The notes: generated from the letters alone by a model not told the origin. Shown: positions 1-8,059, counted from the stretch's first letter. The stretch: DNA of 64,000 nt from Mycolicibacterium sp. GF69 (GCF_003284965.1 NZ_QMEW01000013.1:62001-126000), one strand, 5' to 3'. Made by a program: numbers and translations.

Positions 1-346
1 GCAGTGACAGCTGGCCGGGCATTCCGATACTCGAGGCTGCACCGAGCAGCACGAAATCGTCGTCTTCCGCGCGGATCTCCCATCCGAGGATCGTTCCGTC
101 GGCCCCAGGCACCCGCAACCTGAGTCCGATCGCCGACCATGCCGCCAGCAGCCGAACCCGCGTGGCCAGCGGGGCGCCCTCCAAGATCAGCCGCATCCAC
201 GCCGCGGCGCCGCGGTCACGCGGCCGGCGAACGCGCACCTCGAAGGCGTCCGCATAGTCGATGCGACCGAGCGTGGTCGGCATGAGAAACGCCGCCGCCG
301 ACGGGAGCTGCCGAACTCGGTCAGCCGATGTCTCGGTGCGGCTCAT
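1..346 (-). CDS. Hypothetical protein (partial, C-terminus beyond window)
   Basis: An open reading frame runs leftward off the window, giving at least 115 residues from the ATG at 344-346. The visible N-terminus starts MSRTETSADRVRQLPS and continues through a region rich in Arg and aliphatic residues with no signal peptide or clear motif. Its ATG overlaps the TGA of the DUF2867 gene just upstream by four bases (ATGA), so the two are almost certainly translated together. I do not recognise the family. The coupling suggests it works with its DUF2867 partner and is controlled by the same promoter and palindrome near 961. Confidence 0.7.
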   Translation of the reverse strand, partial: MSRTETSADRVRQLPSAAAFLMPTTLGRIDYADAFEVRVRRPRDRGAAAWMRLILEGAPLATRVRLLAAWSAIGLRLRVPGADGTILGWEIRAEDDDFVLLGAASSIGMPGQLSL

Positions 347-963
347 GGGTGTTCGCTTTCGGAAATGTCCTGTCGCTCTTGCCGGTCGCGCCATAGTCGG
401 CCGATATCGCGCAACATCAACGGGTAGACGATCAGGTGTCGGAACGGCGCGATCGCGGCCAGATATCCGCGCCCCATCAGCCCGTTGGGCCGGACCAGGA
501 CGGCCATCTGACCGCGGTGAGTGCCCGTGGCGTCGGCGACCCAGCCGACATGCAGCACCCCGTGCACCGTCTGGTTGGCGATTTCCATCGCGAATTCGTC
601 GTCAGCGATGTACAGGGGTTCGAATTGACCATGGCTGTTCACGAAGCACGTTGTGCTGCTTCGTAAGTCAGCGGGCAGCCGGTCCCGCAGCGCGTGGACG
701 CGTCCACCCAAACCCGCCTCGGGCGTGTCTAGTCCGAACAGCCTGCCGATCGACCACCGGGTGGCGAACAGCGCGCGTACGACGAGGGAGGTGTGGCTCG
801 GATCGAAAGTGCCCCAGAGCTTCACCAGCGCATCGAAGTCGTCGGGCCCGCCTGGCGTAGGCAGCGCCCATACGTCGAGAACCCGGAAATCCCGGGCGAG
901 TTCATGAATCCGCCAGGGTCGAGATGCGTGCTCGGTGGTCGCGAGCCGTTCACCTCCAAACAT
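343..963 (-). CDS. DUF2867 family protein
   Basis: The 206-residue product fits the DUF2867 family, which is of unknown biochemical function. The C-terminal half has the family's typical run: a DDEFAMEIANQTVHGVLHVG stretch, then a Gly-Arg-Gly-Tyr segment and the PFRHLIVYPLMLRDI block before a basic tail. I chose the ATG at 961-963, because homologous sequence begins shortly after it (WRIHELARDFRVLDVWALP) and upstream codons would run into the divergent tetR gene. The start codon lies inside a perfect 6-4-6 palindrome shared with the divergent TetR gene, so TetR control is likely. It overlaps the next gene by four bases. Confidence 0.8.
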   Translation of the reverse strand: MFGGERLATTEHASRPWRIHELARDFRVLDVWALPTPGGPDDFDALVKLWGTFDPSHTSLVVRALFATRWSIGRLFGLDTPEAGLGGRVHALRDRLPADLRSSTTCFVNSHGQFEPLYIADDEFAMEIANQTVHGVLHVGWVADATGTHRGQMAVLVRPNGLMGRGYLAAIAPFRHLIVYPLMLRDIGRLWRDRQERQDISESEHP

Positions 964-976
964 ACACCACTGTATG
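961..976. promoter_or_regulatory. TetR-type operator palindrome
   Basis: A perfect inverted repeat CATACA-ccac-TGTATG lies between the divergent DUF2867 and tetR genes. With flanks it extends to 8 of 9 matched positions per arm. The left arm contains the DUF2867 start codon on the minus strand. The right arm ends in TATGCT, which could serve as a -10 element for tetR. Position, size and symmetry fit an autoregulated TetR operator; the protein-DNA link is inferred. Confidence 0.6.
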
Positions 977-1021
977 CTTGAATCCTCTGCAGCGTCAAGG
1001 CCCGTTGCCGAAAGGAAGGTC

Positions 1022-1573
1022 ATGGTCGCCCAGACACGAACACCGCGCGGTGTGTGGATCGATGCCGGACTGGCGGCACTGGCAGCCGGTGGCCCCGACG
1101 CGGTGCGGGTGGACCTGCTCGCGAAGTCCCTCGGCGTCACGCGCGGCGGCTTCTACTGGCATTTCGCCAACCGGCAGACGTTTCTCGACGCCCTGCTGGA
1201 GTCGTGGGAGCACCGAAGCACCGACGACGTGCTCGCTCGAGTCGAGACCGAGGGCGGTGACGCCAGGGCCAAGGTACGCAGGGCCGGCATGCTCACGTTC
1301 TCCAAGGAGTTGCTGCCGGTCGACTTGGCGGTTCGCGACTGGGCTCGCCGCGACCGGTCGGTGGCCAGGCGCCTGCGCCGGGTCGACAACCGCCGGATGG
1401 CATACCTGCGCGCGCTGATCGGCACGTTCGCAACGGACCCCGACGAGATCGAGGCGCGCGCCATGCTCGCCTTCTCGCTGGCGATCGCAAGCCCCTTCAT
1501 CGCCGCCGAGCACGGGGGACTCAGCAGACGGCAAGTGTTGGATCTGGCGACGCAGCAACTCCTGCGTGGGTGA
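1022..1573 (+). CDS. TetR/AcrR family transcriptional regulator
   Basis: This 183-residue protein has a typical TetR N-terminal helix-turn-helix at about residues 10-55 (RVDLLAKSLGVTRGGFYWHF), followed by an all-helical ligand domain. The ATG at 1022 is preceded by a purine-rich ribosome site (GAAAGGAAGG). An ATG at 974 would overlap the operator. It is divergent from the DUF2867 gene, with the palindrome at 961-976 in the 58-bp gap, so it probably represses both itself and that operon. The ligand is unknown. The gene converges on the molybdopterin oxidoreductase gene 16 bp downstream. Confidence 0.9.
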   Translation: MVAQTRTPRGVWIDAGLAALAAGGPDAVRVDLLAKSLGVTRGGFYWHFANRQTFLDALLESWEHRSTDDVLARVETEGGDARAKVRRAGMLTFSKELLPVDLAVRDWARRDRSVARRLRRVDNRRMAYLRALIGTFATDPDEIEARAMLAFSLAIASPFIAAEHGGLSRRQVLDLATQQLLRG

Positions 1574-1589
1574 ATTCGGCGCGCGGCAC

Positions 1590-3824
1590 CTACGCCGAAA
1601 CCGCGGAGATGCGCGCGGGGACGTGCTTGTGCCACGGCGTGCCTGCGTACGGGTCGCGCCAGTCGCTCGAGGTCAGTGCATTTGGCGCGACGCCCGGGGC
1701 GTGCGCGCGGCCCTCACCGTCGACGAAATCCAACCCGAAACCGTTGGGCAGCGAGGCATGCCCGGGCAGCATGGCCGTGCTCACCTCGACACCGGCCTCG
1801 GCGCTGCCCGCGGCCGTCGTGATCCGCGCCCGCCCGCCGTCGACCAGGCCGAGCGCCGCAGCGTCCTCGACGCTGACCCGCAGGGCACCGTCGGTGTCGC
1901 GTTTGCGCCAGGCCGGGTCGCGGAAGATGTCGTTGGCGGTGTAGGCCCGCCGCTCGCCCGCCGATAAGACGATCGGAAACTCCGCGCTCACCAGGGACAC
2001 GGGTTCGTGTGCGAGCGACCGGATCTCGGCGATCATCTCGGGCATGTGCAGCGCTATCTTGCGGTCCGCGTGGGTGATCAGCGCGAAGTCGTCGGCATAC
2101 TCGTGCACCGTGAACGTCACACCTGATCGACCCGCCAGGATCGCGTCGAACAACGCATTACCGTCCGCGTAGCCCGCCCTGCGCACCGCGTCGGGGTAGG
2201 TCATCGCAGCCTTCTGCGCCAGCCCCCACAATGCCGCAGCACCCGAAAGTCCCTGTGGCAGTGTCGGTCCCAGTGTCTCGTAGAGCACGAACGGCAGCAC
2301 CTTGCCCAGCATTGGGCTCGTGGAAACCGCCTGCAGAAAGGCCTGCGTGTAGGCCTCGCGGCCGTCGTTTGCCGCCACGCGCAGCGGGTGCAGGTCGGCG
2401 TCGTCGACGACACCGAGCGCACGCATGAGCCGAGCCCAAATCTCCGGTTCGGGCAGTGTGCCTTCGAGTGGTGGCAGCAGAGGCTGACGTAGATGGAACG
2501 TGTTGTGCGGAAACTCGAGGTTGAAGAACGTGGCCTCGCACTTCTCGTACTGGCTCGCAGCGGGCAGCACATAGTGCGCCAGTCGCGCTGTCTCGGTCAT
2601 CGCGACGTCGATCACGACCATCAGTTCGAGCGAAGCGAAGGCTTCCCGGCATGCGGAGGAGTCGGCCAGCGAATGCGCGGGGTTGCTGCTTTCGACGATC
2701 ATCGCACGGAAACGGTCAGGATGATCGGTCTGGATCTCTTGGGGAACAACGTTGCTCGGAACCAGCCCGCCGACGATCGGCGCGCCGGTGACCGGAGTGC
2801 GGCCCACCTCGGGCGAGTGCCGCATCAACGGCCCGAACGACGAATGCAGGTGCTGGCCGCCACGCTTTCCGAAGTTGCCGGTGAGAATCCACAGCAGCTT
2901 GTTCAAATAGGAGCACACCGTACTGTTAGGCGCCTGCTGAACTCCGAGGTCCTCGAACACCGCGACGCTGGCCGCTGTTCCGATCCGCCGCGCGGCCGCG
3001 CGAATAAGCTCCTCGTCGACGCCGCACCGTAGCGCGTAGTCGTCCACCGGGACCTCACGCAGAACCTCGCGTACCGGTTCGGCACCATGCACGTGCTCGG
3101 CCAGAAACGCCTCGTCGCACAGGTTTTCCTGCACCAGCACCGCTGCCAGCGCCGACAGGCACCAAGCGTCGGCGCCCGGTCGCACGCGCAAGTGGTAGTC
3201 GGCCATCTTCGCGGTGTCGGTGAGGACCGGGTCGATGACGATCATCGAGCGGTGCGGATCCTTGGCGATCTCGTTGAGTACCGTTCGCGCACGGGGGAAG
3301 CTCTGTGACATCCACGGGTTCTTGCCGATGAAGACCGAGACCTCGGCGTGTTCGAACTCACCGCGGGTATGTCCGCCGTAGAGGTGGGCGTCGATCCACG
3401 CCTCGCCGGTTTTCTCCTGCGCCAGGGCATTTGACCGGTAGTGGGAACCGAGCGCCTTGAGGAAGGCACCGCTGTAGGCGCCGCCGAGATGGTTTCCCTG
3501 GCCCCCGCCGCCGTAGTAGAAGATCTTGTCGCCGCCGTAGGTGTCGGCGATCCGGCGGAAGCCGGCGGCCACCTCCGAGATCGCGGTGTCCCAGTCGATC
3601 TCCTCATAGCTGCCGTCGCTTCTGCGCCGCATCGGAGATGTCAACCGGGCACGGTTGTTCTGGTAGTGGTCGAGCCGCAGCGCTTTGTTGCATGTGTAGC
3701 CCTGCGATGCGGGGTGGCCCTTGTCGCCGCGGATCTTTGCCAGCTTGCGGTCGTCGACTTGCACCACGATCCCGCAGTTGCACTCGCACAGTATGCAAGC
3801 CGTCGGCTGCCATTCTTCGGTCAT
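1590..3824 (-). CDS. Molybdopterin-dependent oxidoreductase (bis-MGD family)
   Basis: The 744-residue product belongs to the molybdopterin oxidoreductase / formate-dehydrogenase-like family. The N-terminus has a 4Fe-4S motif, CILCECNCG (Cys at about 10, 13 and 17) with a fourth Cys near 45 (GYTCNKALR). The molybdopterin-binding core occupies most of the rest, and a C-terminal molybdopterin-dinucleotide-binding barrel covers about residues 620-740. There is no Tat signal, so it is probably cytoplasmic. The substrate cannot be told from sequence. Its start overlaps the stop of the upstream tetR gene by four bases, so regulator and enzyme form one operon. Confidence 0.9.
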   Translation of the reverse strand: MTEEWQPTACILCECNCGIVVQVDDRKLAKIRGDKGHPASQGYTCNKALRLDHYQNNRARLTSPMRRRSDGSYEEIDWDTAISEVAAGFRRIADTYGGDKIFYYGGGGQGNHLGGAYSGAFLKALGSHYRSNALAQEKTGEAWIDAHLYGGHTRGEFEHAEVSVFIGKNPWMSQSFPRARTVLNEIAKDPHRSMIVIDPVLTDTAKMADYHLRVRPGADAWCLSALAAVLVQENLCDEAFLAEHVHGAEPVREVLREVPVDDYALRCGVDEELIRAAARRIGTAASVAVFEDLGVQQAPNSTVCSYLNKLLWILTGNFGKRGGQHLHSSFGPLMRHSPEVGRTPVTGAPIVGGLVPSNVVPQEIQTDHPDRFRAMIVESSNPAHSLADSSACREAFASLELMVVIDVAMTETARLAHYVLPAASQYEKCEATFFNLEFPHNTFHLRQPLLPPLEGTLPEPEIWARLMRALGVVDDADLHPLRVAANDGREAYTQAFLQAVSTSPMLGKVLPFVLYETLGPTLPQGLSGAAALWGLAQKAAMTYPDAVRRAGYADGNALFDAILAGRSGVTFTVHEYADDFALITHADRKIALHMPEMIAEIRSLAHEPVSLVSAEFPIVLSAGERRAYTANDIFRDPAWRKRDTDGALRVSVEDAAALGLVDGGRARITTAAGSAEAGVEVSTAMLPGHASLPNGFGLDFVDGEGRAHAPGVAPNALTSSDWRDPYAGTPWHKHVPARISAVSA

Positions 3825-4405
3825 CGCTGGGCCTTTCCCTCTTGTATCGCGGCCTCCAGAAGCGCTTGCAGTTGGCTGTGCACGAGTTCGAGTGGTTTCA
3901 CGTCACGCGACGCCCGCGCGACGACGATCGCGCCCTCGACCGCGGCCAGGACCAGCATCGCCAGCTGCTCGGCACGGTCGGCACGAACGCCGTCAGCGAT
4001 CAACCGGTCGGTGATCAGCGTGTTCCATCGGGCGAAAGCAGCGGCGGCGCGTTCGATCACCGGCGGAACCTGGTCATTCTTGCCGCCGGATTCGACCGCT
4101 ACCGCGACGACCGGGCACCCGGCTCGAAACTCGCTGTCGACAAGCTTTTTTCGGAAACCTTCAACCACCGCGTCGAGCACCTCGACGCCCCCGCGCGCCT
4201 TCTCGATGCGCGATGCGATGTAGGCGCCTGCGTAATCGACGGCTTCACAGAGCAATTGGGTGCGACCGCCGGGGAAATAGTGATAGGCCGAGCCTCGTGG
4301 CGCACCGCTGTGCGCGAGTACGTCGGCGATCGCCGTCGGGTGCGCGCCGCGCTCCTGGATCAGCAACGCAGCGGAGGCGACCATCCGCTCGCGGTGACCG
4401 GCCAT
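3821..4405 (-). CDS. TetR family regulator (LmrA/YxaF type)
   Basis: A 194-residue TetR regulator. The N-terminal helix-turn-helix (about residues 8-50) contains GAPRGSAYHYFPGGRTQL, typical of the LmrA/YxaF subgroup. The C-terminal helical domain carries the GCPV segment seen in that group. It is the promoter-proximal gene of a two-gene operon with the molybdopterin oxidoreductase (ATGA overlap at 3821-3824). A perfect palindrome at 4433-4448 just upstream is the likely autoregulatory operator. The inducer is unknown. Confidence 0.9.
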   Translation of the reverse strand: MAGHRERMVASAALLIQERGAHPTAIADVLAHSGAPRGSAYHYFPGGRTQLLCEAVDYAGAYIASRIEKARGGVEVLDAVVEGFRKKLVDSEFRAGCPVVAVAVESGGKNDQVPPVIERAAAAFARWNTLITDRLIADGVRADRAEQLAMLVLAAVEGAIVVARASRDVKPLELVHSQLQALLEAAIQEGKAQR

Positions 4406-4432
4406 GTCCGAATACCTCCCGACCGTATTATG

Positions 4433-4448
4433 TATGTAACTCTACATA
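4433..4448. promoter_or_regulatory. Probable TetR operator palindrome
   Basis: A perfect inverted repeat TATGTA-actc-TACATA sits 28 bp upstream of the TetR start, in an unusually AT-rich patch. It has the same 6-4-6 layout as the palindrome at 961-976. A longer, offset pairing TTATGTA/TACATAA (4428-4449) also exists. It probably binds the TetR protein encoded at 3821-4405 and controls that regulator and the coupled oxidoreductase. Confidence 0.6.
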
Positions 4449-4553
4449 ACACGGCGGGGCATGTATAGACGCCGGGGTTCACCACAATCGGCGGAACCGA
4501 AATCGCTGAGAAAAGGTCAGCTAGGCGTGCTCATCGCTCAGAGCGGTGCAGCC

Positions 4554-5687
4554 TCAGACCGAAGCGGCTTCGTTGATCTCCTCGAGCCTGCCCGTGGCCT
4601 CGAGATACTCCTGAACCCAGCGCTCGATCACCGCGGCGGACTTCTCCACCTTGGTGAACTGGCCGACCACCTGACCAATCGGGTTGAACGCAACGTCGAC
4701 AGACTCGTTCGGGTACTTGTGGGTCGCGGCCACCGCCATGCCGGAAACCATGTACTGCAAGGGCATCCCGAGCGGCTTGGGGTTGTCGGGGTTCTCCCAC
4801 GCCTCCGTCCAATCATTGCGCAGCATCCGCGCGGGCTTACCGGTGAAGGATCGGCTGCGCACGGTGTCGCGGCTCTCGGCCTTGACGTAAGCGGCGTGCT
4901 GCACCGGCGTGTGCTCGGATTCCTCGACCACCACCCACTGCGAACCCGTCCATGCGCCTTGCGCGCCGAGCGCCAGTGCGGCGGCGATCTGTTGGCCGCT
5001 GCCGATCCCGCCTGCGGCGAGCACCGGAACGGGCGCGACTTCCTTGACGACCTGCGGCCACAGCACGATCGAGCCGATCTCACCGCAGTGCCCGCCGGCC
5101 TCGCCGCCCTGAGCGATGATGATGTCGACTCCGGCGTCGGCGTGCTTGCGCGCCTGCGACGGCGATCCGCACAGCGCGGCCACTTTGCGACCCTCGGCGT
5201 GGATGTGCTCGATCATGTCGGCGGGCGGGGTGCCCAGCGCGTTGGCGATCAGCGTGCACTTCGGGTGTTGCAGCGCGACCTCGACCTGCGGGGTAGCGGT
5301 CGCCTCTGTCCAGCCGAGCAACTGGAGCGCGTCGTCGTCGCTGTGGTCGACCGGCACGCCGTGTTCGGACAGGATCTTCTTGGCGAAGTCGATGTGCTCC
5401 TGCGGTACGAGGTCGTTCAGCGTCTTCTTCAGCACTTCCGGGTCGAGGTCGGTCGAATCCATGCCCTCGTATTTGTTCGGGATGACGATGTCGACGCCGT
5501 AGGTGTGATCGCCGATGTTCTCGTCGATCCACTTGAGCTCGATCTCGAGCTGCTCTGGGCTGAAGCCGACGGCGCCGAGCACGCCGAACCCGCCGGCCTT
5601 GCTGACGGCAACGACCACGTCGCGGCAGTGGGTGAACGCGAAGATCGGATACTCGATTCCGAGGTCGTCACAGATCGGGGTGCGCAT
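4554..5687 (-). CDS. Nitronate monooxygenase family FMN oxidoreductase
   Basis: The 377-residue protein is a TIM-barrel FMN enzyme of the nitronate monooxygenase / 2-nitropropane dioxygenase family. Seen directly: the family motif IIAQGGEAGGH and the phosphate-binding segment AAGGIGSGQQIAAALALGA. The ATG at 5687 is chosen because AAGGAG lies seven bases upstream; a start 24 bp further out has no such site. A sequence matching the KstR box (5716-5729) lies in its promoter. Members of this family occur in mycobacterial steroid ring degradation, so it may be a flavin reductase acting on a steroid CoA intermediate rather than a nitronate oxidase. Confidence 0.88.
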   Translation of the reverse strand: MRTPICDDLGIEYPIFAFTHCRDVVVAVSKAGGFGVLGAVGFSPEQLEIELKWIDENIGDHTYGVDIVIPNKYEGMDSTDLDPEVLKKTLNDLVPQEHIDFAKKILSEHGVPVDHSDDDALQLLGWTEATATPQVEVALQHPKCTLIANALGTPPADMIEHIHAEGRKVAALCGSPSQARKHADAGVDIIIAQGGEAGGHCGEIGSIVLWPQVVKEVAPVPVLAAGGIGSGQQIAAALALGAQGAWTGSQWVVVEESEHTPVQHAAYVKAESRDTVRSRSFTGKPARMLRNDWTEAWENPDNPKPLGMPLQYMVSGMAVAATHKYPNESVDVAFNPIGQVVGQFTKVEKSAAVIERWVQEYLEATGRLEEINEAASV

Positions 5688-5715
5688 ACCTGCTCCTTGG
5701 TGGGCCGCCACAAAT

Positions 5716-5729
5716 TGAAACGTGTTCTA
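5716..5729. promoter_or_regulatory. KstR-like box upstream of nitronate monooxygenase gene
   Basis: TGAAACGTGTTCTA fits TnnAACnnGTTnnA, the palindromic motif known for KstR, the TetR-family repressor of mycobacterial cholesterol catabolism genes. It is 28 bp upstream of the start at 5687, where a repressor would overlap the promoter. A second match stands at 8014-8027. Binding is inferred from the motif. Confidence 0.6.
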
Positions 5730-5731
5730 GT

Positions 5732-5971
5732 TTAGTACGTGCCGAGCTCTTGTACGAGAGGGACCTCGTTACCGTCGGGATTTAAGACGTCGAGGACCTG
5801 ACCAGGTCCGCGATCACCACAATCTTCCGCCCGGATTCCCAGGTCTGTGTGCCTATGACGCTGCAGCCAGGCGGTGGTGGCGATGACCGCGGCTACGTCG
5901 TTGAACGTCTCGGCCACGATCGAATCATTCGCCGAGACTACGGTTTCTGACAGGATTCGAGCGAAATCCAT
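5732..5971 (-). CDS. Small hypothetical ORF, doubtful
   Basis: A 79-codon frame begins at the ATG at 5969-5971. It fills the otherwise empty interval between the HAD phosphatase gene and the nitronate monooxygenase promoter. No domain, signal peptide or good ribosome site is visible, and the codon choice is less GC-biased than in the neighbours. Its start lies inside the large hairpin at 5938-5983. It could be a decayed gene or chance. Confidence 0.2.
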   Translation of the reverse strand: MDFARILSETVVSANDSIVAETFNDVAAVIATTAWLQRHRHTDLGIRAEDCGDRGPGQVLDVLNPDGNEVPLVQELGTY

Positions 5972-5983
5972 CAGAAACCGTAG
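5938..5983. terminator. Strong stem-loop after the HAD gene, possible terminator
   Basis: Arms CTACGGTTTCTGA (5938-5950) and TCAGAAACCGTAG (5971-5983) are perfect 13-bp complements. An inner GGATT/AATCC stem closes the loop. The structure begins 22 bp after the stop of the leftward HAD gene, where an intrinsic terminator would be expected. No U-run follows, which is common for actinobacterial terminators. A double operator is the alternative. Confidence 0.45.
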
Positions 5984-6005
5984 TTTCGGCGCGTTGGCGG
6001 ACCCT

Positions 6006-6773
6006 TCAGTCGTAGCCGATGAGCCGGCGCAGCGACACCCGTTTGCGCGTGCTCGCCCCCTCGACCCGCAACACCGGCCACCCGTGTTCGGCCGCCGCGG
6101 CGGCGAGTCCGGGGCGCGGGTTCACCGGCCGCGGGTTGCCGACCAGGACCATCAGCGCGGTGTCCTCGTCGCCGTCGGCGTAGAAGTAACTGCGTTGCAG
6201 CGCAACGTCATTGGTCGCACAGAAGCGCTGCACCGCAGTGGACTTGTTGTGGCCCCAGATGACGGGTTTGGCGATCCGACCGGTGAGCCGCCCGGCGTCG
6301 TCGACTTCGAAGTGGTTGCACAGCACGTGGTTGATGCCGATGTAGCGGGCGACCGGTTCGGCGTGGATGGTCAGCGCCGAACTGCTGAGCACGACGGTGT
6401 GGCCACGCGCCTGGTGCGCCTGAACGATCTCGTGCATGTACGGGAACACCCGCCGGGCGACCCGCTCGACGAAGAGTCGCTCGCCGAGTTCGTCGAGTTC
6501 GGCCAGCGATTCGCCGCGCAGATAGCCCGCCGCACGCGTCAGCAACCGCTCGAACTGCATGCGGCCCAGCCGGTATCGCAGGGCCGCCTCGACGACGCCG
6601 AGCACCTCACCGATGCGCGCCTGTCTGCGCCGGATGCGGTCGGCGGCATGGGCGGTGGCGGTGAACCCGTCGACGAGCGTGCCGTCGAGGTCGAAGAACG
6701 CGCCGACGTTCGGCCCCTTCGGGCTGGCCGCGATCTCGGCTACCGCGTCGGGCACTATCGGGTGGAAGCTCAT
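6006..6773 (-). CDS. HAD-superfamily IB phosphatase
   Basis: The 255-residue protein is a haloacid-dehalogenase superfamily hydrolase of subfamily IB (phosphoserine-phosphatase-like). Motif I is FFDLDGTLVDG (nucleophile Asp at about residue 28, acid/base two residues on). Motif II is VLSSSA near residue 127. Motif III/IV includes the Lys of HNKSTAV and the YADGDEDTALM acidic cluster near residue 196. Mycobacteria have several such proteins, some fused to acyltransferases; this one has no extra domain. The substrate is unknown. A 12-bp inverted repeat (6831-6897) lies between it and the upstream gene. Confidence 0.85.
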   Translation of the reverse strand: MSFHPIVPDAVAEIAASPKGPNVGAFFDLDGTLVDGFTATAHAADRIRRRQARIGEVLGVVEAALRYRLGRMQFERLLTRAAGYLRGESLAELDELGERLFVERVARRVFPYMHEIVQAHQARGHTVVLSSSALTIHAEPVARYIGINHVLCNHFEVDDAGRLTGRIAKPVIWGHNKSTAVQRFCATNDVALQRSYFYADGDEDTALMVLVGNPRPVNPRPGLAAAAAEHGWPVLRVEGASTRKRVSLRRLIGYD

Positions 6774-6830
6774 TACACGCCCAGCCTAAGCAGGCCCGTA
6801 CAGCGCGGAACACCTCGATACTCCCCACGC

Positions 6831-6897
6831 GTCACACCGATCAACGATTTGCCGAGCTCTCCTCGCAACTCTTCTGCCTAATGTCGATCGGTGTGAC
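6831..6897. repeat. 12-bp inverted repeat with 43-nt spacing
   Basis: GTCACACCGATC (6831-6842) and GATCGGTGTGAC (6886-6897) are exact complements. The pair fills the gap between the end of the DapB-like gene and the HAD gene; the right arm reaches the stop codon of the former. It could be a long-loop terminator or a pair of operator sites for the HAD promoter. Confidence 0.5.
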
Positions 6898-7982
6898 TAC
6901 TGATACGAGCCGGCCCGGTACAACCCTTTGCCGGTGACGAGCGGCATGTCCAGCGTTGTCCGGATGCCCGGCGCGGCCGCGACCGTGTCCGGGATCGCGT
7001 TGACGATGCGCCCGGCTGCCGCCAGGATCGCGGCATAGTTGTGGTCCCCGTTGCGGCTGGTCGGGCAGATGTCCAAGACGTAGGACGGTTCCCCGGTGAT
7101 CTCGACGCGGTAAGAACCGCCCGGCTGCGCCGGCTGAGCCCAGTCCGGTCGCAGGTCGCCGCGTAACCGGGTGACGTGCTCGACGACGATCACCGGCCGG
7201 CCCCCGACGATGCCCTCGATCTGGAAGCGCACCGCCGCGACGGTTCCCTTCTTGATGGTGCCGACCGCGACCTCGATGTCCTCGGGCGCGGGTTCCTGTT
7301 CGACGGCGTCCTTGATCTCGTCGACCTCGACGCCCAGGCCCGCCGCCAACTGCCGGATCGCGGTGCCCCAGGCGATGCTGAGCACTCCCGGTTGGTAGAG
7401 CATCGGCAGATCGCCGATCGCGTTACCGAACCCCATGACGTCGAACATCACCGTGGCGCCGTCATAGCTCGCGTAGTCAGCGATCTCCATCGTGCGGATC
7501 TGCTCGATGCTCTGACATGTTCCCGCCAGCGCGAAGGGCAGCAGATCGGTCACGAACCCGGGATCGACACCGGTCATGAACACCGTCGAATTTCCCTCGT
7601 GCGCAGCGTCTTCGACGCGCTCGATGTACTTGTCTGGGATGACCTGCCACGGGTACTGCAACACGCCGAGACCCGATCCCACGACGTCGATGCCCGCCGC
7701 GAGGATCTTCCGTACGTCCGCCATCGCGTCGGGCAACCGGGTGTCACCCATCGCGCAGTACACGACGCACTCGGGTGCGCCCGCGATGATCGCATCGAGG
7801 TCGTTGACGGCGGTGACTCCTGTGGTGGCATCGAGGCCGGCCAACTCGCCGGCGTCCTTACCGACCTTGTCCTCGGACGAGACCCAGACCCCGGTGAGAT
7901 CGAAGCGCGCGTCGTCGACGAGTTGCCGCAAAGCGAGGCTGCCGCAGTTGCCGGTTCCGATGAGCGCCACACGAATCGCCAT
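6897..7982 (-). CDS. DapB-like NAD(P)-dependent dehydrogenase
   Basis: The 361-residue protein belongs to the dihydrodipicolinate-reductase-like (amine-dehydrogenase-type) group. An N-terminal Rossmann fold starts right after the first Met: VALIGTGNCGSLALRQL carries the GxGxxG nucleotide motif. A second domain of about 200 residues follows. It is longer than true DapB and is not next to lysine genes, so a lysine role is unlikely. The ATG at 7980-7982 gives a start directly at the fold. A KstR-like box 32 bp upstream, shared with a divergent hydroxysteroid dehydrogenase, points to steroid metabolism; the reaction is unknown. Confidence 0.8.
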   Translation of the reverse strand: MAIRVALIGTGNCGSLALRQLVDDARFDLTGVWVSSEDKVGKDAGELAGLDATTGVTAVNDLDAIIAGAPECVVYCAMGDTRLPDAMADVRKILAAGIDVVGSGLGVLQYPWQVIPDKYIERVEDAAHEGNSTVFMTGVDPGFVTDLLPFALAGTCQSIEQIRTMEIADYASYDGATVMFDVMGFGNAIGDLPMLYQPGVLSIAWGTAIRQLAAGLGVEVDEIKDAVEQEPAPEDIEVAVGTIKKGTVAAVRFQIEGIVGGRPVIVVEHVTRLRGDLRPDWAQPAQPGGSYRVEITGEPSYVLDICPTSRNGDHNYAAILAAAGRIVNAIPDTVAAAPGIRTTLDMPLVTGKGLYRAGSYQ

Positions 7983-8013
7983 GGCCAGCAGTATGCGTGG
8001 TAACCAGCGAAAT

Positions 8014-8027
8014 TGGAACAAGTTCTA
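8014..8027. promoter_or_regulatory. KstR-like box in a divergent promoter
   Basis: TGGAACAAGTTCTA fits the KstR consensus TnnAACnnGTTnnA. It lies in the 77-bp gap between the leftward DapB-like gene and the rightward hydroxysteroid dehydrogenase gene, so one repressor dimer could control both. It agrees with the KstR-like site at 5716-5729 in 10 of 14 positions, including the AAC/GTT core. Confidence 0.65.
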
Positions 8028-8059
8028 GTTGCAGTCGTGGTGCGGTAGCCTGACGCCCC

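Noticed and set aside
261..860. Long forward ORF opposite the DUF2867 gene
   Set aside because: Arg-rich, low-complexity translation typical of an antisense shadow in GC-rich DNA; the reverse frame has clear family blocks.
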